DNA of 64,000 bases from Linnemannia elongata (Eukaryota; Mortierellomycota; Mortierellomycetes; Mortierellales; Mortierellaceae): positions 4,548,001 to 4,612,000 of the forward strand of contig JAXBDG010000001.1 in assembly GCA_036320915.1 (NCBI GenBank), in the 5' to 3' direction. The position numbers were made by a program, and so were the translations under genes. The notes beneath the pieces are model-generated. The model had not been told where the DNA came from and did not search any database. It was given only the letters and a program-made list of their open reading frames with translations. Positions 23,060 to 35,058 of this stretch are shown here, one piece after another. The first letter of the stretch is position 1, and each line of letters starts with the position of its first letter.

Positions 23060-24490
23060 TTATGTCGTTGTTCTTTCATTTCTTTTGCATCCCCCGTTTT
23101 GTATTTTGCTTTTCCTCTACTTTTATTATAGTTCTACACTGTTGTTATTTAGCATCCCTCCCTTTTATTAAAAAAAGTACGCATACAATGATTATTATTA
23201 CCCAATCTCATCATTCATTGACTGACTGACAAGGTTACAAGAGGGTGGGGACGAGTTGGACGCCCATCCTGTAACGTACATCAATTTGCGTGTGTAATCC
23301 TGATATTTGTCCACATGGCTCTTGTTCTCCCCCTTTTGTGTTTCGTCGCCCCAAGTCGAATACACATTCTGGTCTACGAAAAAAAAAAGGTCTACATGTA
23401 GGCTATGCACCCTTCTCAGCGGGACAGGGATCGATCCAATCCGTAGAGGATTTCCTCTTGAGGTCTCAATCGTCCGCAGGGCTTGTAGGGTTGTTGTCCT
23501 CCTCCATTCACGGAAAGCGTCCATCTTCATTAACAGGCTGCAGATAAAGTGAGTCGTTGTTGATACAGGAGGTAGGTCTGAACCACCTTGCTTATATGGT
23601 GCGCCGCCATGGGGTTGCGGTGCCTGCAAGTTTTGCAGTTTCAGGGTAATAGGCCTCTATAGGTCGACTTGGCATACGATTTCACGGTACAAATAGGTTC
23701 TTCTTGGAAGTGTAATGACTCTTTGATGCCAACAGTCAATGCTGTGGTTGCAGTACCTTCAAGAAAGCAATAGCTTCGTATGTCTACAAATGCCAGTGAA
23801 TAAGAATATTGTGTCGATTGCCGTTGGACTAATTGGCCACATTAGGTGCAGGTGGATCGGTTTGATAAAGAGAGGCATGTTCACTAGCGCAATCGTATCC
23901 CAGGCAGGCACGTTCACTTGCGCACATTTCATAAGCAGAGACTCACACACGCCCACGCGAATAAAAGATGATCCACCCTCTCGGACCATGTCTCGCTGTT
24001 TTCTTACCCCTGTTCTGCTCTTCTGCCCTTTATGTGTATGACCTGATATACCCTTGTCCGTCTGCCTGTCTGTCTGGCTGTCTGCTTCTCTATCTGTCGA
24101 AAAAGGAGAGAGAGATAAAAGAGAAGAGGTGTGGTCAGGGACAGAAAAGATGGTCATTCAACAACGCCCACTCGCAGCCTGAAAAAAAATAAAGGGGCAC
24201 CTTTTGAAGAGACACACACATAGACGTCCTTCTGACAAGGAACATGGCACGTTGACACTTCCCCTCTCTCTTTTAAAAAGTCGAAGTAGGAGAGGAGACA
24301 GAATACCAATCTCTTTTCCACTTTTTCCTACTTTTTTTTGCCGCTTCACCCGTTTCCCTTTCACCTTTATTTTTCAACCCTTTTGCACTTTCCACAGTCC
24401 GACATTCAACTTTCGGCAGCATCGCCTTACAAAGATAACGCATCAATAGGCACAAAAAACAAACCCGGCCAGGAGCAACATATCTTCTCC
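23060..24490. other. Intergenic between DUF1647-like gene and PSD
   Basis: Probable 3'UTR (ttttattaaaaaaag near 23164), then unremarkable sequence with tctgtctgcctgtctg repeats at about 24057-24090 and a CT-rich leader before the PSD start. No gene or RNA gene was recognised. Confidence 0.4.
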
Positions 24491-27391
24491 ATGTCACAGC
24501 CACTCGCAACACCACAGCCTCAGGGTAAATCAATCGCCCACTGAAGCCCTATCGCCAATTCACTTGTTCTTGTTCCTGCATCTGTTCCTTTATTCACATT
24601 CCGATCGTATTCTCTATTATTGCATAGGCACAAAACTCGTAGGAACGGAGGGACTAAACGAGATAGAACAAACGGTCCAAGACCTTGACATTCAGGACCC
24701 ACAATCACCCTCCTCACCTTCTTCACCAACTTCTGGACAGCAGCAGCAACAACAGCAAAGGAGCTATTTTGCAGTACGAGAGGGTCTGCAGGGTATCAAA
24801 CGGATCATCGGGACTAGGTTGGCACTCGGCAAGGAGATCCTTGTTACTAGGAGTAGCTCTACGACCTCGGTCGTGTCTGTGACGATTGCCGCGGCGACTG
24901 ATGATTCGGAGGCGGCTGTTGTTGCTGCTGTTGGATCTACGACGAAGGTTGTGAGGGAGCATGTGCACTTCGAGGAGGAGGTGTTAAGTGATGTTGAGGA
25001 GGTTCTCAGCAACGCAGATGATGTGGATATGGAGGTGGATGGGGAGGGTTTAGTATCACCTCCAAGTTCTCCACAGCTGTCACCAACAACTCCGGAAGGA
25101 GAGGAGGAAGGGAAGAATGGGGAGAAAAAGAAGGTATATCCGGGAACAATTAATGCGCGGTTTGTTAAGCGGCAGTCTGCGAAGCAGAGTCTGAGGGGGT
25201 TGGAGCATGCGCTTAAGGCTAGTATTGCGAAGACTGGTCCTCAGCAGGAGTCTGGTCGATTGTGTAAGTGTCTCTTTTTGTTTATTTTAGTTTGTTGCTT
25301 GGTCGGGGCGTAGTGAGTACTCCTTGTCTGAAGCGCAGGCTGTTTTGTTTTTGGCTGCTATTTGTTGTTCATGAAAAAGAGGAGAAGAGGGTAAGGAGAA
25401 AGAGGAATTGGCGAAATGTGGAGGAGTATCGCGGACAACGAAGAAAAGAGCGGTGAATTTAGGGGTTGTTTGCCAACATGATCATGAATGACTCCCTTCC
25501 TCTGCTCAAAGGACTTACATTTATTCCTTTTGTTCTCTTTCTTGTTTGTTTGTTTTCCATTCGCCACGCCTTGTGCTCTTTTCGCGATCCTCTTCTGCGA
25601 ATGTGGAATGGACGAATGAACAAATGAAAAACAGTCGATGGAGGGATATTGACGAGTGCGAACCAAAAGAAATGGTATCACACTCCATTACCCGTCAACT
25701 GGATCCAGAAGCTATCGAGCGAGTACCATTTCGGTAACTATGTCATCACCGACCGCGAGGTAAATAGTCTCCCAACTCTTACTTTTGTTGTGCCCCGTTG
25801 GAGGAATGGAACGATTGACTATCCAGGCGTAGTTTGATAGAAAAAACTAACATGGGGTTGGAAATGGTACGTTTAATTAGACGGGGACGAGGGTGTGGGA
25901 GGATATGCCAATTTATGCAAGGATTGGGATGCATCTTTTGTTTGCTGGTATGTTTGACCGCAAAGGTAAGTAAAATAGTCTTCTTTCTATCTCTCTCTTC
26001 TCACTCCAAGCACCTCCTTCACGTCCATCTGTCCTTCTCAGTCTATTCCCCCTTCGACTCTGTCTCCTTCCCACTCCAAGCACCCCCTTCACGTCGATGT
26101 GTCCTTCTCGTTCCGTGATCCACTTCTCCCTCTAAATCATGATCTCCTTTACTCCTCTCTTTGAACCATTACCATGACACCTATAGTGGCAAAGGCTCAC
26201 AAGATCCAACACCTATTCTCGGTCGAATCTGTGAACCAAGGCCGCAACTTTGATGCACCCGAATCCGTCGCCCAGATCCAGCATTTCATCAAAACCTACA
26301 AGTTGGACTTATCCGAGTTGTTGGAACCTGATGTGTCCAAATACACCAGTTTCAATCAGTTCTTCTACCGTAAACTGAGGCCCGATGCGCGGCCTATTCA
26401 TCAAAAGGCCAATCCTGTAAGTTATCTTCCTTGGTGTGCTTGTCTTTTCTAGTTGCATGCAGTTCTTCATCCGTTTTCTGTGGTCCTGACCAGCCCTTTT
26501 CTCTACTTTCCCTTTTGCTTCATCATAAACAAAATAAGAACATCATTGTATCTAGTGCAGATTGCCGCCTCTGCGTATTCGAATCCATCCACGCCGCGAC
26601 AAAAGTCTGGGTAAAAGGAAAATCCTTCTCTCTCCAAAACCTTCTCCGCAACCCCGTTCTCGCCTCTCAATTCGAAGGCGGATCCATTGCACTCTTTCGA
26701 CTCGCCCCACAGGACTATCATCGGTTCCATTCTCCGGTGAAGGGTGTTGTGTTGGAGGAGGCGGTGAAGATTGGAGGAGGGTATGCCACGGTGAACCCGA
26801 TGGCTGTTAATAATGAGGATGTGGATGTTTTTACGGAGAATGTTAGGAAGGTTACTGTTATTGGATTGGATCCTGTTGTGGATGAGGAGGGTGGTGTTAT
26901 TGAGGGTAGTGGTGATAGTAAGGGTGAGGATGGAGGAGAGGAGGTGGTAGAGAAGTGTGTGTTTGTCTCGATTGGAGCTCTTCTCGGTAAGTTGTTTAAC
27001 ACTCGTTGTTGTTGAAGAAAGGCTTATACACGTTAAGCATCGTGTTTTTCTCTTCCTGAGAGGATAAGCCCGCTCTGACCCCTGCCATCGACTAATTCAT
27101 GCAAACTAAACCCCTCCTCTCCCCTTCCCTTCATTACAAAAAAAAACCACCTAAAAACTAGTGGGATCGATTGAACTAACAGGAGCCAAGAGCGCAGGAA
27201 CCCGTTTAGAAAAAGGCGATGAGCTAGGTTATTTCGCCTACGGAGGGTCTACATGCATCCTTTTGTTCCAACCAGGATCTGTCCGGTTTGATGAGGATTT
27301 GGTGGCGACTTCTTTGAAGGGGTTGGAGACGCTTGTTAAGATGGGGGAGCGGATTGGAGAAAGGGCTGGACCTGCTGCTCCTCCTTCGTAG
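24491..27391 (+). CDS. Phosphatidylserine decarboxylase, soluble fungal type
   Basis: Seven exons (24491-24524, 24628-25263, 25635-25759, 25881-25965, 26187-26416, 26539-26986, 27162-27391) give 595 residues. The enzyme converts phosphatidylserine to phosphatidylethanolamine. The first 220 residues are an acidic, Ser/Pro/Gln-rich extension. The catalytic part follows: MPIYARIGMHLLFAG, YTSFNQFFYRKLRPDARPI, VSSADCRL (catalytic Asp), DYHRFHSPVKG (catalytic His) and VGSIELTG. In this family the chain cuts itself between Gly and Ser of the last motif and the Ser (27167-27169) becomes the pyruvoyl group. VGSI in place of LGST or GGST points to the soluble fungal PSD class without a mitochondrial anchor or C2 domain. 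An Asp/Glu/Gly-rich insert lies between the VIGLDP strand and the cut site. Confidence 0.9.
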
Positions 27392-28594
27392 CGTAGGAAG
27401 GAAAGATCGTGGAGGAAGGAGAAAGGAAGGAGGGGGACGGTGAGGCCCGAATTGGATACGGTTCTTTGTTTACGTAGAGTGAAATAATAAACCTTAGGTT
27501 GACCATGTGGCGTGGGTCTATGTCTTGGATGGGTAGGGTTCGGATACGCTGTGAATGGTACATGGCTACATGTCATAATAGGGCTGAATTGGCTGCTTGC
27601 TTGGTGGCAGTGGGAGAGTGGCTCCACTTTTATTTTTGTAATTGAGGTACTCTGTCCTATTTGCGTCGTGTGGTTGACATATATACAAAAAGAACAGAGC
27701 TTGACATCTATCTATACAAAGAAAATAAAGAAAGACATAAGAGACAGAGAAAAAGAAAACAATGAGGGGGTACAACGAGAAGAGAAAGAAGCGTCCACAA
27801 TCGATGGATAATCGGATTAGAGCAAATATACTATGAAGAAAGAAGTGGGATGACGATGATTGTTGACCCCATGGAGAGAAGACAATGCAATAGTGACTGA
27901 AAGAAGAAATCCCGCCTGTCATAGTGTCTGTTCGTCCGAGGAAGAGGAAGAGGAAGAGGAAGAGGAAGAGGAAGAGGAAGAGTAGGAGGAAGACAAGGCA
28001 GAGAAGACATATGTCCGAGTGGACGTGCATACCGAGGCGCATGTTGTCCCATGCCCATGCATATTCCCTTATTCCCACCTGTCTGTCTCTTCTTCCCTTT
28101 TATCCTTTTCCCTTTCTTTTGTTTTTGTTCTCTTTTTGCTCTCTTCTTCTCTCCTCTCCTCTCTTCCCTTCTCTCTCTCCTCTCTCTCCTTTACTCTCAC
28201 ACTCCCATAATCCTTTACCCTTGACTCCTTTACTGCCAACAACCTATAAACCCTTGTTTTTTTTCGTTACCTTTTACTTTCGCACTCACTTTTCACGCAC
28301 CCACCCCTCACTGGTTTACTCCCCACGCGCTCGCTTTTCTCTTCATTCGCACGTTTCTTCTGCATCATCTTCTTTTCCTTCATACATTCAACACATATAC
28401 CCCGAAGGATTCACTCCCCTCATTCTCTTTTGTTGATCAACTCTTCCTTCACTTTTCTATTTTAGACACCAATACACTCCATACCCCTGTTTTTCGTTTT
28501 CTTTTGGACGCGACCTCGACACGTCCAATTTCTCTGTAATATTTTTTCTTCTTTCTTTTCTTACGTACTCCCCCTCACGACAATAACAACCACC
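27392..28594. other. Intergenic between PSD and PH-domain gene
   Basis: Contains a (gaggaa)n block at about 27935-27980 and a CT-rich region at 28080-28560 that is probably promoter and leader of the next gene. No gene is seen. Confidence 0.45.
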
Positions 28595-31500
28595 ATGACA
28601 GCAACACTCACAGCAAACAACACCACAACGCAGGTACGACAACGCAGTCTTTATTCATAAACGAAAACGAATAATAGCCCTTTTGTTTTTTCTTAGCTAG
28701 AGAAAGATAAGAAGGAGGAGGCGTGTGTTTGGTGTTCTATCTTTACCTTTACCCAGTCGTCCGTTGGCTGGCTGGCTGGTTGACTTGATACACTTCGCCT
28801 TTTCCCTGCTTTCCTTTTCTCTCTCATATACCCATTCGCTTCAGCCCTCCTCTCTCTCTCTTCCTCTCCACAGTTTGTTCCTTGATTTCCTTCTTTTTAT
28901 TTTCTCCGCTCGACCCAATTTCCCTTTGTCTATCTCTCTGTTCGTCCAACGGTCATTCATCCATGTCCACTTTCTCGTTCGCACGAAACGGAAGAAAGGA
29001 AACAAAGGAGGACGAAAGGGAGGGAGTGTCAGTCCCTATCTTGTCCCTCTCCCGTACAACCTATTGCTATCCTTTTTCTTCCTGGCCCCTTTTAACAAAT
29101 TACCTTTTTTCTTCCCGCGGGATCGTCATGGCTACCACTACAGTACTACACAACCGAACTATTGTATGCTTACCTCCTTACCCTCCCACACCTTTTTTTT
29201 GCATAAATTTTCATTCCCCTTGTCGGCAAAAGAACCACTCGTCGGTTCTCCCACGGGTCACAGAAGAGATCCTGAACGAACAGGATGAAGACAACAATGA
29301 CTTTATCAATAACAACAGCAACGCCGGCTCTGCCTCCTCTCGACAGATCTCATTCCAGGATCCTACTGCTTCAGAACCCTACGACCCTTATTACGACTCT
29401 GACGCCGAGGCTGCTCCCTATGGATGGGGGTCTGTCGCAGGAGCGGGAGTTTCGAAGGATACGTTACAGGAGGGGCAGGTTATTAAGGCCGGCTATCTCA
29501 TGAAGAAGGGCGAGCGCATCAAGGTAACTTGGCATGACATACATATGCAGACCACCTATTGGTTGACTCTTTATGTTCTTGTTTTTGTTTGTTTTGTTTT
29601 TTTTTGTTTCTGTACTCGTTGTTTATTTTGAAAGAGAGACAGTGGTGTTACAATATGAAATTAAACAACGGACACTAGGGGTAGGGGTTAGGAAGGTGCA
29701 AGGGGCCAGACTTTGTCTGAGAGGCATTAATCATTCGCTATTGAGTTCACTTTTGGCATGTGGGGAGACAAAGGGCCTACGTGTAAGATAGGGGTGAGTG
29801 GAGAGGGACACAGGGTGGGCTGTCTTCCTGTCTTTGAGCCATGCAAAGGGCCACAGGGTTAACCAATTGGCTCAGAAGGGGTTAAGGTGAACACAAAGCG
29901 GACAAGGAAAAAAAATGATCAGAGAGGCAAGCGAGTACTGACAATTGGTTCGGGAAAAAAAAACCATACTTCACCAAAAGCAAAACGCATTGACAAACGA
30001 AAAACGTGCTAATTGTAATGAGCTCGCTTTGGTGACTTTTTGATACTTAGATCTGGAAGAAGCGGTGGTTCGTTCTCCGGACATCCAAATTCGCGTACTA
30101 CAAAGACGACAAGGTAACATATCAATCTATTTCTGACAACCTTCATGTCAGATATCAACAAAAACAAAACTAACAGCATACGTTATTCATACTTGTAGGA
30201 GTACGAGTTGCTGAGGATTCTAGATGTGCGTGATGTGCATAGGGCGGCAGAGGTACCGATGAAACACAAATCGGCCGTGTTTGTGATCCTCACACCCAGG
30301 AGGACATTCACCGTCCAGGCGAAATCTGTCGCAGAGATGCAGGAATGGCTCCAGGCGATCAACCAGGCCAAAGTCCAGTCGGATTTCATGGCGTCTACCT
30401 CAGACCTGGAATCGTTTGCGGGATCGACTCTACAACTTGGGTCAGGGCTCTCTTCGCCACCTACATCTCCGACCACGTCTCACCAGCTGCCGTTGACGCC
30501 TGCGCAGACTTCTTCGTCACAGCAGTCGGCACAGCATAAAGTAGTGGCGAGGCAGAGTATATCGGATGTTATCCTTGCGAGGCGACAGCCGCCTAATACG
30601 CAGCTCTCGTTGGCGGATCAGGAGCTGCATGATAAGAGAGAAGCGTCTTCGACGCGCAACAAGGGCAAGAATGTTGTGCGACCCCTGTCGGTGGCGATGG
30701 CGACCGGTGCTTCTGCAACGGGGTCAGCGCCACACGCGGACACAAGTATCTTGGACCGCCCTGCGCCTCGTAGAGCAGGATCTCGACGTACTGCTGGTGA
30801 GGGGTTGTCGTTGATCACGACGGGAACACAGGCAATCCAGATTGCAACTCCTTCATCACCAAGGATGGAGCATGTTCATAGCCACGATCCAGCACTAGGC
30901 TCTTTCTCGTCTGGACAGTCATATACCGGTGCTGGAGGAGCAGTCTTGTCAGCAGGGCCCATGACACCGTCCTCGCCGGGGTACAACTCTGGAGGTGAGT
31001 TCTTCTGGAACACAGGGTATGACCCAGGATTCTCGTCTGGTGATGAGGAATGTGCAGATGAGGAGGAAGATCCGGCGGTGGTGGTGGAAGCTGGTCGTGT
31101 TGCTACTGAGGCGAATGCTCCGGGATCGGGTATTGTTACGGGCGAGCAGTTGGAGAGCAAGGTTATTCGGTCTGGAAACCTTCTTAAACTTGGTAACAAG
31201 TACAAGGTACGTCTATTTTTATTGTTGAACTCACAGAAGGTGTTCAGATGCGATTAATTAGAGTGAAACTGATAAGGCGATTCACTGATCAAGAAGTCAT
31301 TATTTATTTATTGCTTTTTTTAGACGTGGAGGAAACGGTGGTTCGTCTTGCGCGGTGATAAACTGACCTACTACAAGAACCACAAGGTAACAAAGGGCTA
31401 CACATCTCATACTCCTTCTGAGTAAACAATAAGCAAAACAAGAAACGCTAACCTTGTTTGTTTTCCGTCTTGTTATGGATCGTAGGAGTACCAACCTCAT

Positions 31501-32127
31501 GGGATAATTCCACTGTCGACAATCATCGACTGTCTACAAACCGACCCGGTCTCAAAATCAAAACAGTACTGCCTCCGGATCGTCACCGCCAAACGATCCT
31601 TTGTCTGCTGTGCACCCGACGAGGATACCCTTTTGCAATGGCTCGACGCCCTTCATGTCGAGTGTGACCGTGTTGCTTTGGAGGCACGTCAGGAAGCTGC
31701 TTCAGTACAGGGTGTTGGCACAACTGGTGCCGGCGCTGGAGCTGGAACGGATGCAGGTTTGACCAAAGTTGAGAGTGTGGAGGAGAGCGAGAGCCCTACG
31801 AAGCCAATGGGAAGAACTGCAAGGATACGGATGAGCTTCCATAGCACCCTACCCCGCGCTCGATCGAAATCTGGAGACGGGGCTGTTACTGGAGCAGGAG
31901 GGTTGCTGTCGCCCCCATCGGTACTGCTTCCGGGACAGGGAAATGTGACAGGAGCAGCGCAAGTCCATAATGCATCGCCGTCGATGACGACGACTACGAG
32001 TCAGATCCGAAAGGTGATGAGTTTAGATAGTGGTGTGGGACCAGGTGGTGGGCATGTAGGAGGTGGAGGAGGTCGAGATGGCTTCCAGGTGCAGAATGCT
32101 CCAGCCGCTATGGTACCCGTTGCATAG
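28595..32127 (+). CDS. Tandem PH-domain protein
   Basis: Proposed exons 28595-28633, 29233-29523, 30051-30113, 30199-31206, 31324-31386 and 31486-32127 give 701 residues; all joins are phase 0. An alternative first exon 29128-29163, also phase 0 and with only a 69-bp intron, is equally possible. PH domain 1 starts at IKAGYLMKKGERIK-IWKKRWFVLR and PH domain 2 at VIRSGNLLKLGNKYK-TWRKRWFVLR; each ends in an amphipathic helix with Trp (MQEWLQAI, LLQWLDAL). Between them lie about 230 Ser/Pro-rich residues; the tail is Ser/Gly/Thr-rich. PH domains bind phosphoinositides, so a membrane adaptor role is likely. The gene is convergent with Sel1 gene B, 90 bp between stops. Its 3' end was copied twice into the array. 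Confidence 0.85.
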
Positions 32128-32217
32128 ATATATGTCATAAACGTAAAGGGTGTATTGAAAATCAGGAGTTATCAAAATACTACTTAGCTACGCCGTTGCG
32201 CCGCAAGCATCATCATT

Positions 32218-34075
32218 TTATTGTTTCAGCATTTTTCTAATTTCGCGCAAAGCGGGCGCGTTGCCTCTTTCAGCGAGTCTAAGGTACCATTCAATAGCAT
32301 TTTCGCGGCTCTGAGTGACGCCTGTTCCGATTTCGTACATATGGGCTACAAGTCTCTGAGCCGACTCGTCTCCTTGCTTAGCAGCCTTGAGATACCATTT
32401 AAAGGCCTTGAAGTTGTCTTTATCAACATCGCCTTCTTCCAAGTACATCTCCCCCATGCAGAACTGAGCATGTACCTCGCCTTGCTTAGCAGCCTTGATG
32501 AACCACTCCTTGATCTTGGATTGGGTTTGCATTTCAATACCCCAGATAGGGTCGGAAATGCGACGCCTGTGGTAATAAAACTCCCGTAGCGCACTCTGAG
32601 CCTCGGTGTGTCCCTGGAGGGCAGCCTTGATGAACCAGTCCACAGCCTTGGACTGATTATTTGAGCGACCGCAGAGGCCTAGCATGAAAACTCGACCTAG
32701 AGCGAATTGAGCCACTGCGAGACCTTGATCGGCGGCCTTGGTGTACCACTCAATGGCTCTGGGACCGTCCTCTGGAACGCCCCGACCATCGTTAAACGCA
32801 CTAGCCACTCGCTCCTGGGCCTCAGCAAATCCTTGTTCGGCAGACTTGAGGTACCACTCGAAGGACTCGGAGTCAGATTGGGGAACACCGTGACCCTTCT
32901 CGTACGCAGCGCCCATGTAGTGTTGCCTTTCCGCGTGTCCATTCCCGGCTGCGTTGATTGACCACTCCATTGCCTTGATGTTGTCTCTCGTCACGCCAAC
33001 ACCGTTAGTGTACGCCAGCGAAACTTTTGCTTGTGCATCGGCATAGTCTTGGAGAGCAGCCTTGTGGAACCATTCAAAGGCCTTGGCATGGTCCTGAGGA
33101 ACGCCATCTTGTCCTTGCTCATATAAGAGACCGAGGCCGTACTGAGCGCCTGGGTGACCTTGCCCAGCTGCCTTGCTGTACCAGTCCATCGCCGCCAGGT
33201 GGTCTTGGTGCACCTCTCGGCCATCTTTGTATCGATCTCCAAGAGCGGCTTGGGCTTGGATATCCCCATAGTTGGCGTCGATCATCGTCTGCATGAGACC
33301 TATATTAGCAGCAGCGTCATGGTCCTGAGGGCTCAGCAAGATCCTGTTGACGTCTTTGGGTTGGTGATCCTGTTCCGTTGGTGCGTCGCTACTGTCGTCA
33401 TTTTGTTCATTATGAATGGTCTGGGGTCCTCGAAGGTGAGCTACGGATACTGGAATGTCCATGTGGTTGTAATTCTGCATGGCCTCCAATACGTCACCGT
33501 ATGCTGGGTTGCGTCGGACGCTGCTAGCAGGGCTCTGTAGTGGTGTAGTGAGCGACATATCCTGGATGGTTCTTTCTATTGAAGCGATGTCCACAGTTGT
33601 CGATTCTCCACCAATAACAACGTCCAAGACAACATCCGGTACAGCAGCGATTCGGCGTGGTTCAAGACTATAGTTTGTTCACGCAAGAAAGAGATCTTCT
33701 GTAAGCACATATTTCTCTCGTTAGGTACATTCTCTCTCTCTGCTCTACATGCTTTGCTTGATATGCATCAAGAGGTCATACCGCCATCCCGTGTGAAAAA
33801 AATTCAAAAAACAAGGCACACACGTACACTCTGTAGTCCTTTCCTCTCACAAAGGGGAGCACCTTGGTCCTGTTCCTGACAGACAATGCCTCATTGAACG
33901 CCTGCAGGATGTCTTCCCAGAAGATAAAGTCATTATTGGTGTCAGGGTCAGTGTAGCAGCCGATATGGACGACTTCGAGTGAATTGAGAGGGACGGAGAA
34001 GGTGGAGGGTGGTTGGCTCCTGTGGATAGAGCGGAACCCTTGGACATGGTCCTGAGTAATGTCGGTTTGTTGCAT
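32218..34075 (-). CDS. Sel1-repeat protein B
   Basis: Two exons (34075-33828, 33667-32218) give 565 residues. Exon 1 has the family N-terminal domain (VQGFRSIHRSQPPS, HIGCYTDPDTNNDFIFW). Exon 2 has LEPRRIAAVPDVVLDVV, a linker with RRNPAYGDVLEAMQNYNHMD as in A and C, and nine Sel1 repeats, the seventh degenerate. The end REIRKMLKQ is shared with C and G. It reads intact. It is the first member of the array and faces the PH-domain gene tail to tail, so the two 3'UTRs probably overlap. Its cellular role is unknown; a scaffold function is inferred from Sel1 repeats only. Confidence 0.85.
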
Positions 34076-34499
34076 CGGGGGGGGGGTTCTTTTTGCCTCT
34101 TGTTAATTTTGTTTCCTCGCTCTGGGTGTGAGATGAGGACTGGTGAGGGACAAGGTGATGGTGATGGTGCTGATGTAAGTGGCCTGGAAGAAAAGAGATG
34201 GAGGTATGAAAGTGATGGTGGATGAAAAGGATATTAAAAGAGAGAGAAATGAAATGACGATGAGAGGGGAAAGGCAAAAAAGGTGAGTGAGGGTCTTCCT
34301 TCCTCCTCATATTTTGTGGACAGGAAAGAAGGGCATGGCCCAATTTTTTATGTTTCTAGAAAGGTACCAACCAAGAGTACCTCTTGATTTTCTATGCCCG
34401 CTTGCCAATGCACTATAGCGAGCATGCCTCACCTGCTTTTTCTTGTGGAACGAAAAAGTAAAAAAAAATAAGAAAGGGTGATAAACAAAACTGCCCACC

Positions 34500-35022
34500 T
34501 CCATGGTTTCATCTTCAGTCGGTCGCCGTTTTATTCGCTCATGAAACCAATTGCATCCTTGACAACCTTCTCTCCAAGTTGGATGTGAAGGCTCCAATAC
34601 CATCATTTCCTGCAGGTGACTCTTGGCCTCCTCGCTCCTTCAGTCCGCCGCCCCTTGCTCAGCAGACTTGTGGCACCATCCCGTAGCCTCGGATTCGTCC
34701 AACTCGACAATGCGCCCTGTCTCTAGGAAACACCCGATTTTGTACTGGGCCACCTTGTGTCCCTGCTTGGCTGACTCGAGGTACCAATCGAATACTCGCT
34801 CCTGGTCATGGTTCAGGAATTTGACTTCATAACACCTCCCAAGCAGGCCAGGGCAACCGAATGATGCTGGTCAGCAGCCCTAATGAGAAAATAGACAAGT
34901 TCGATGGTGTTGGAAGATGTGTTGGTGTTCCTGAGCTTGTCCTTGTGAAACATAAGCGCCGCTGCCTTGAACTGCGCTTCTGCTAGATCCTGACTGGCGG
35001 CTTTGAAGAACTATTTCAAGGC
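34500..35022 (-). pseudogene. Relic of Sel1-type repeats between B and C
   Basis: Read on the minus strand, FFKAASQDLAEAQFKAAAL, LIRAADQHHSVALACLG, then after a one-base frame change FDWYLESAKQGHKVAQYKIG and TGWCHKSAEQGA are recognisable Sel1 units. A TGA follows the last unit and no N-terminal exon is found. The fragment differs from the array genes in its spacers, so it may come from another Sel1 gene. Confidence 0.6.
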
Positions 35023-35058
35023 AATTGCGCCACTTCGATGCGTCGCCAGCATCATCTT

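Noticed and set aside
23400..23480. Possible tRNA because of gggatcgatccaatcc
   Set aside because: No matching A-box or acceptor stem could be paired.
25834..26118. Separate small gene inside the PSD locus
   Set aside because: The piece 25881-25965 is a PSD exon (MPIYARIGMHLLFAG) with correct phase on both sides; the rest is intron.
28725..29288. Signal-peptide-like frame upstream of the PH gene
   Set aside because: CT-rich leader or intron sequence; hydrophobic residues follow from composition, and the good frame begins at 29233 or in the short exon at 29128.
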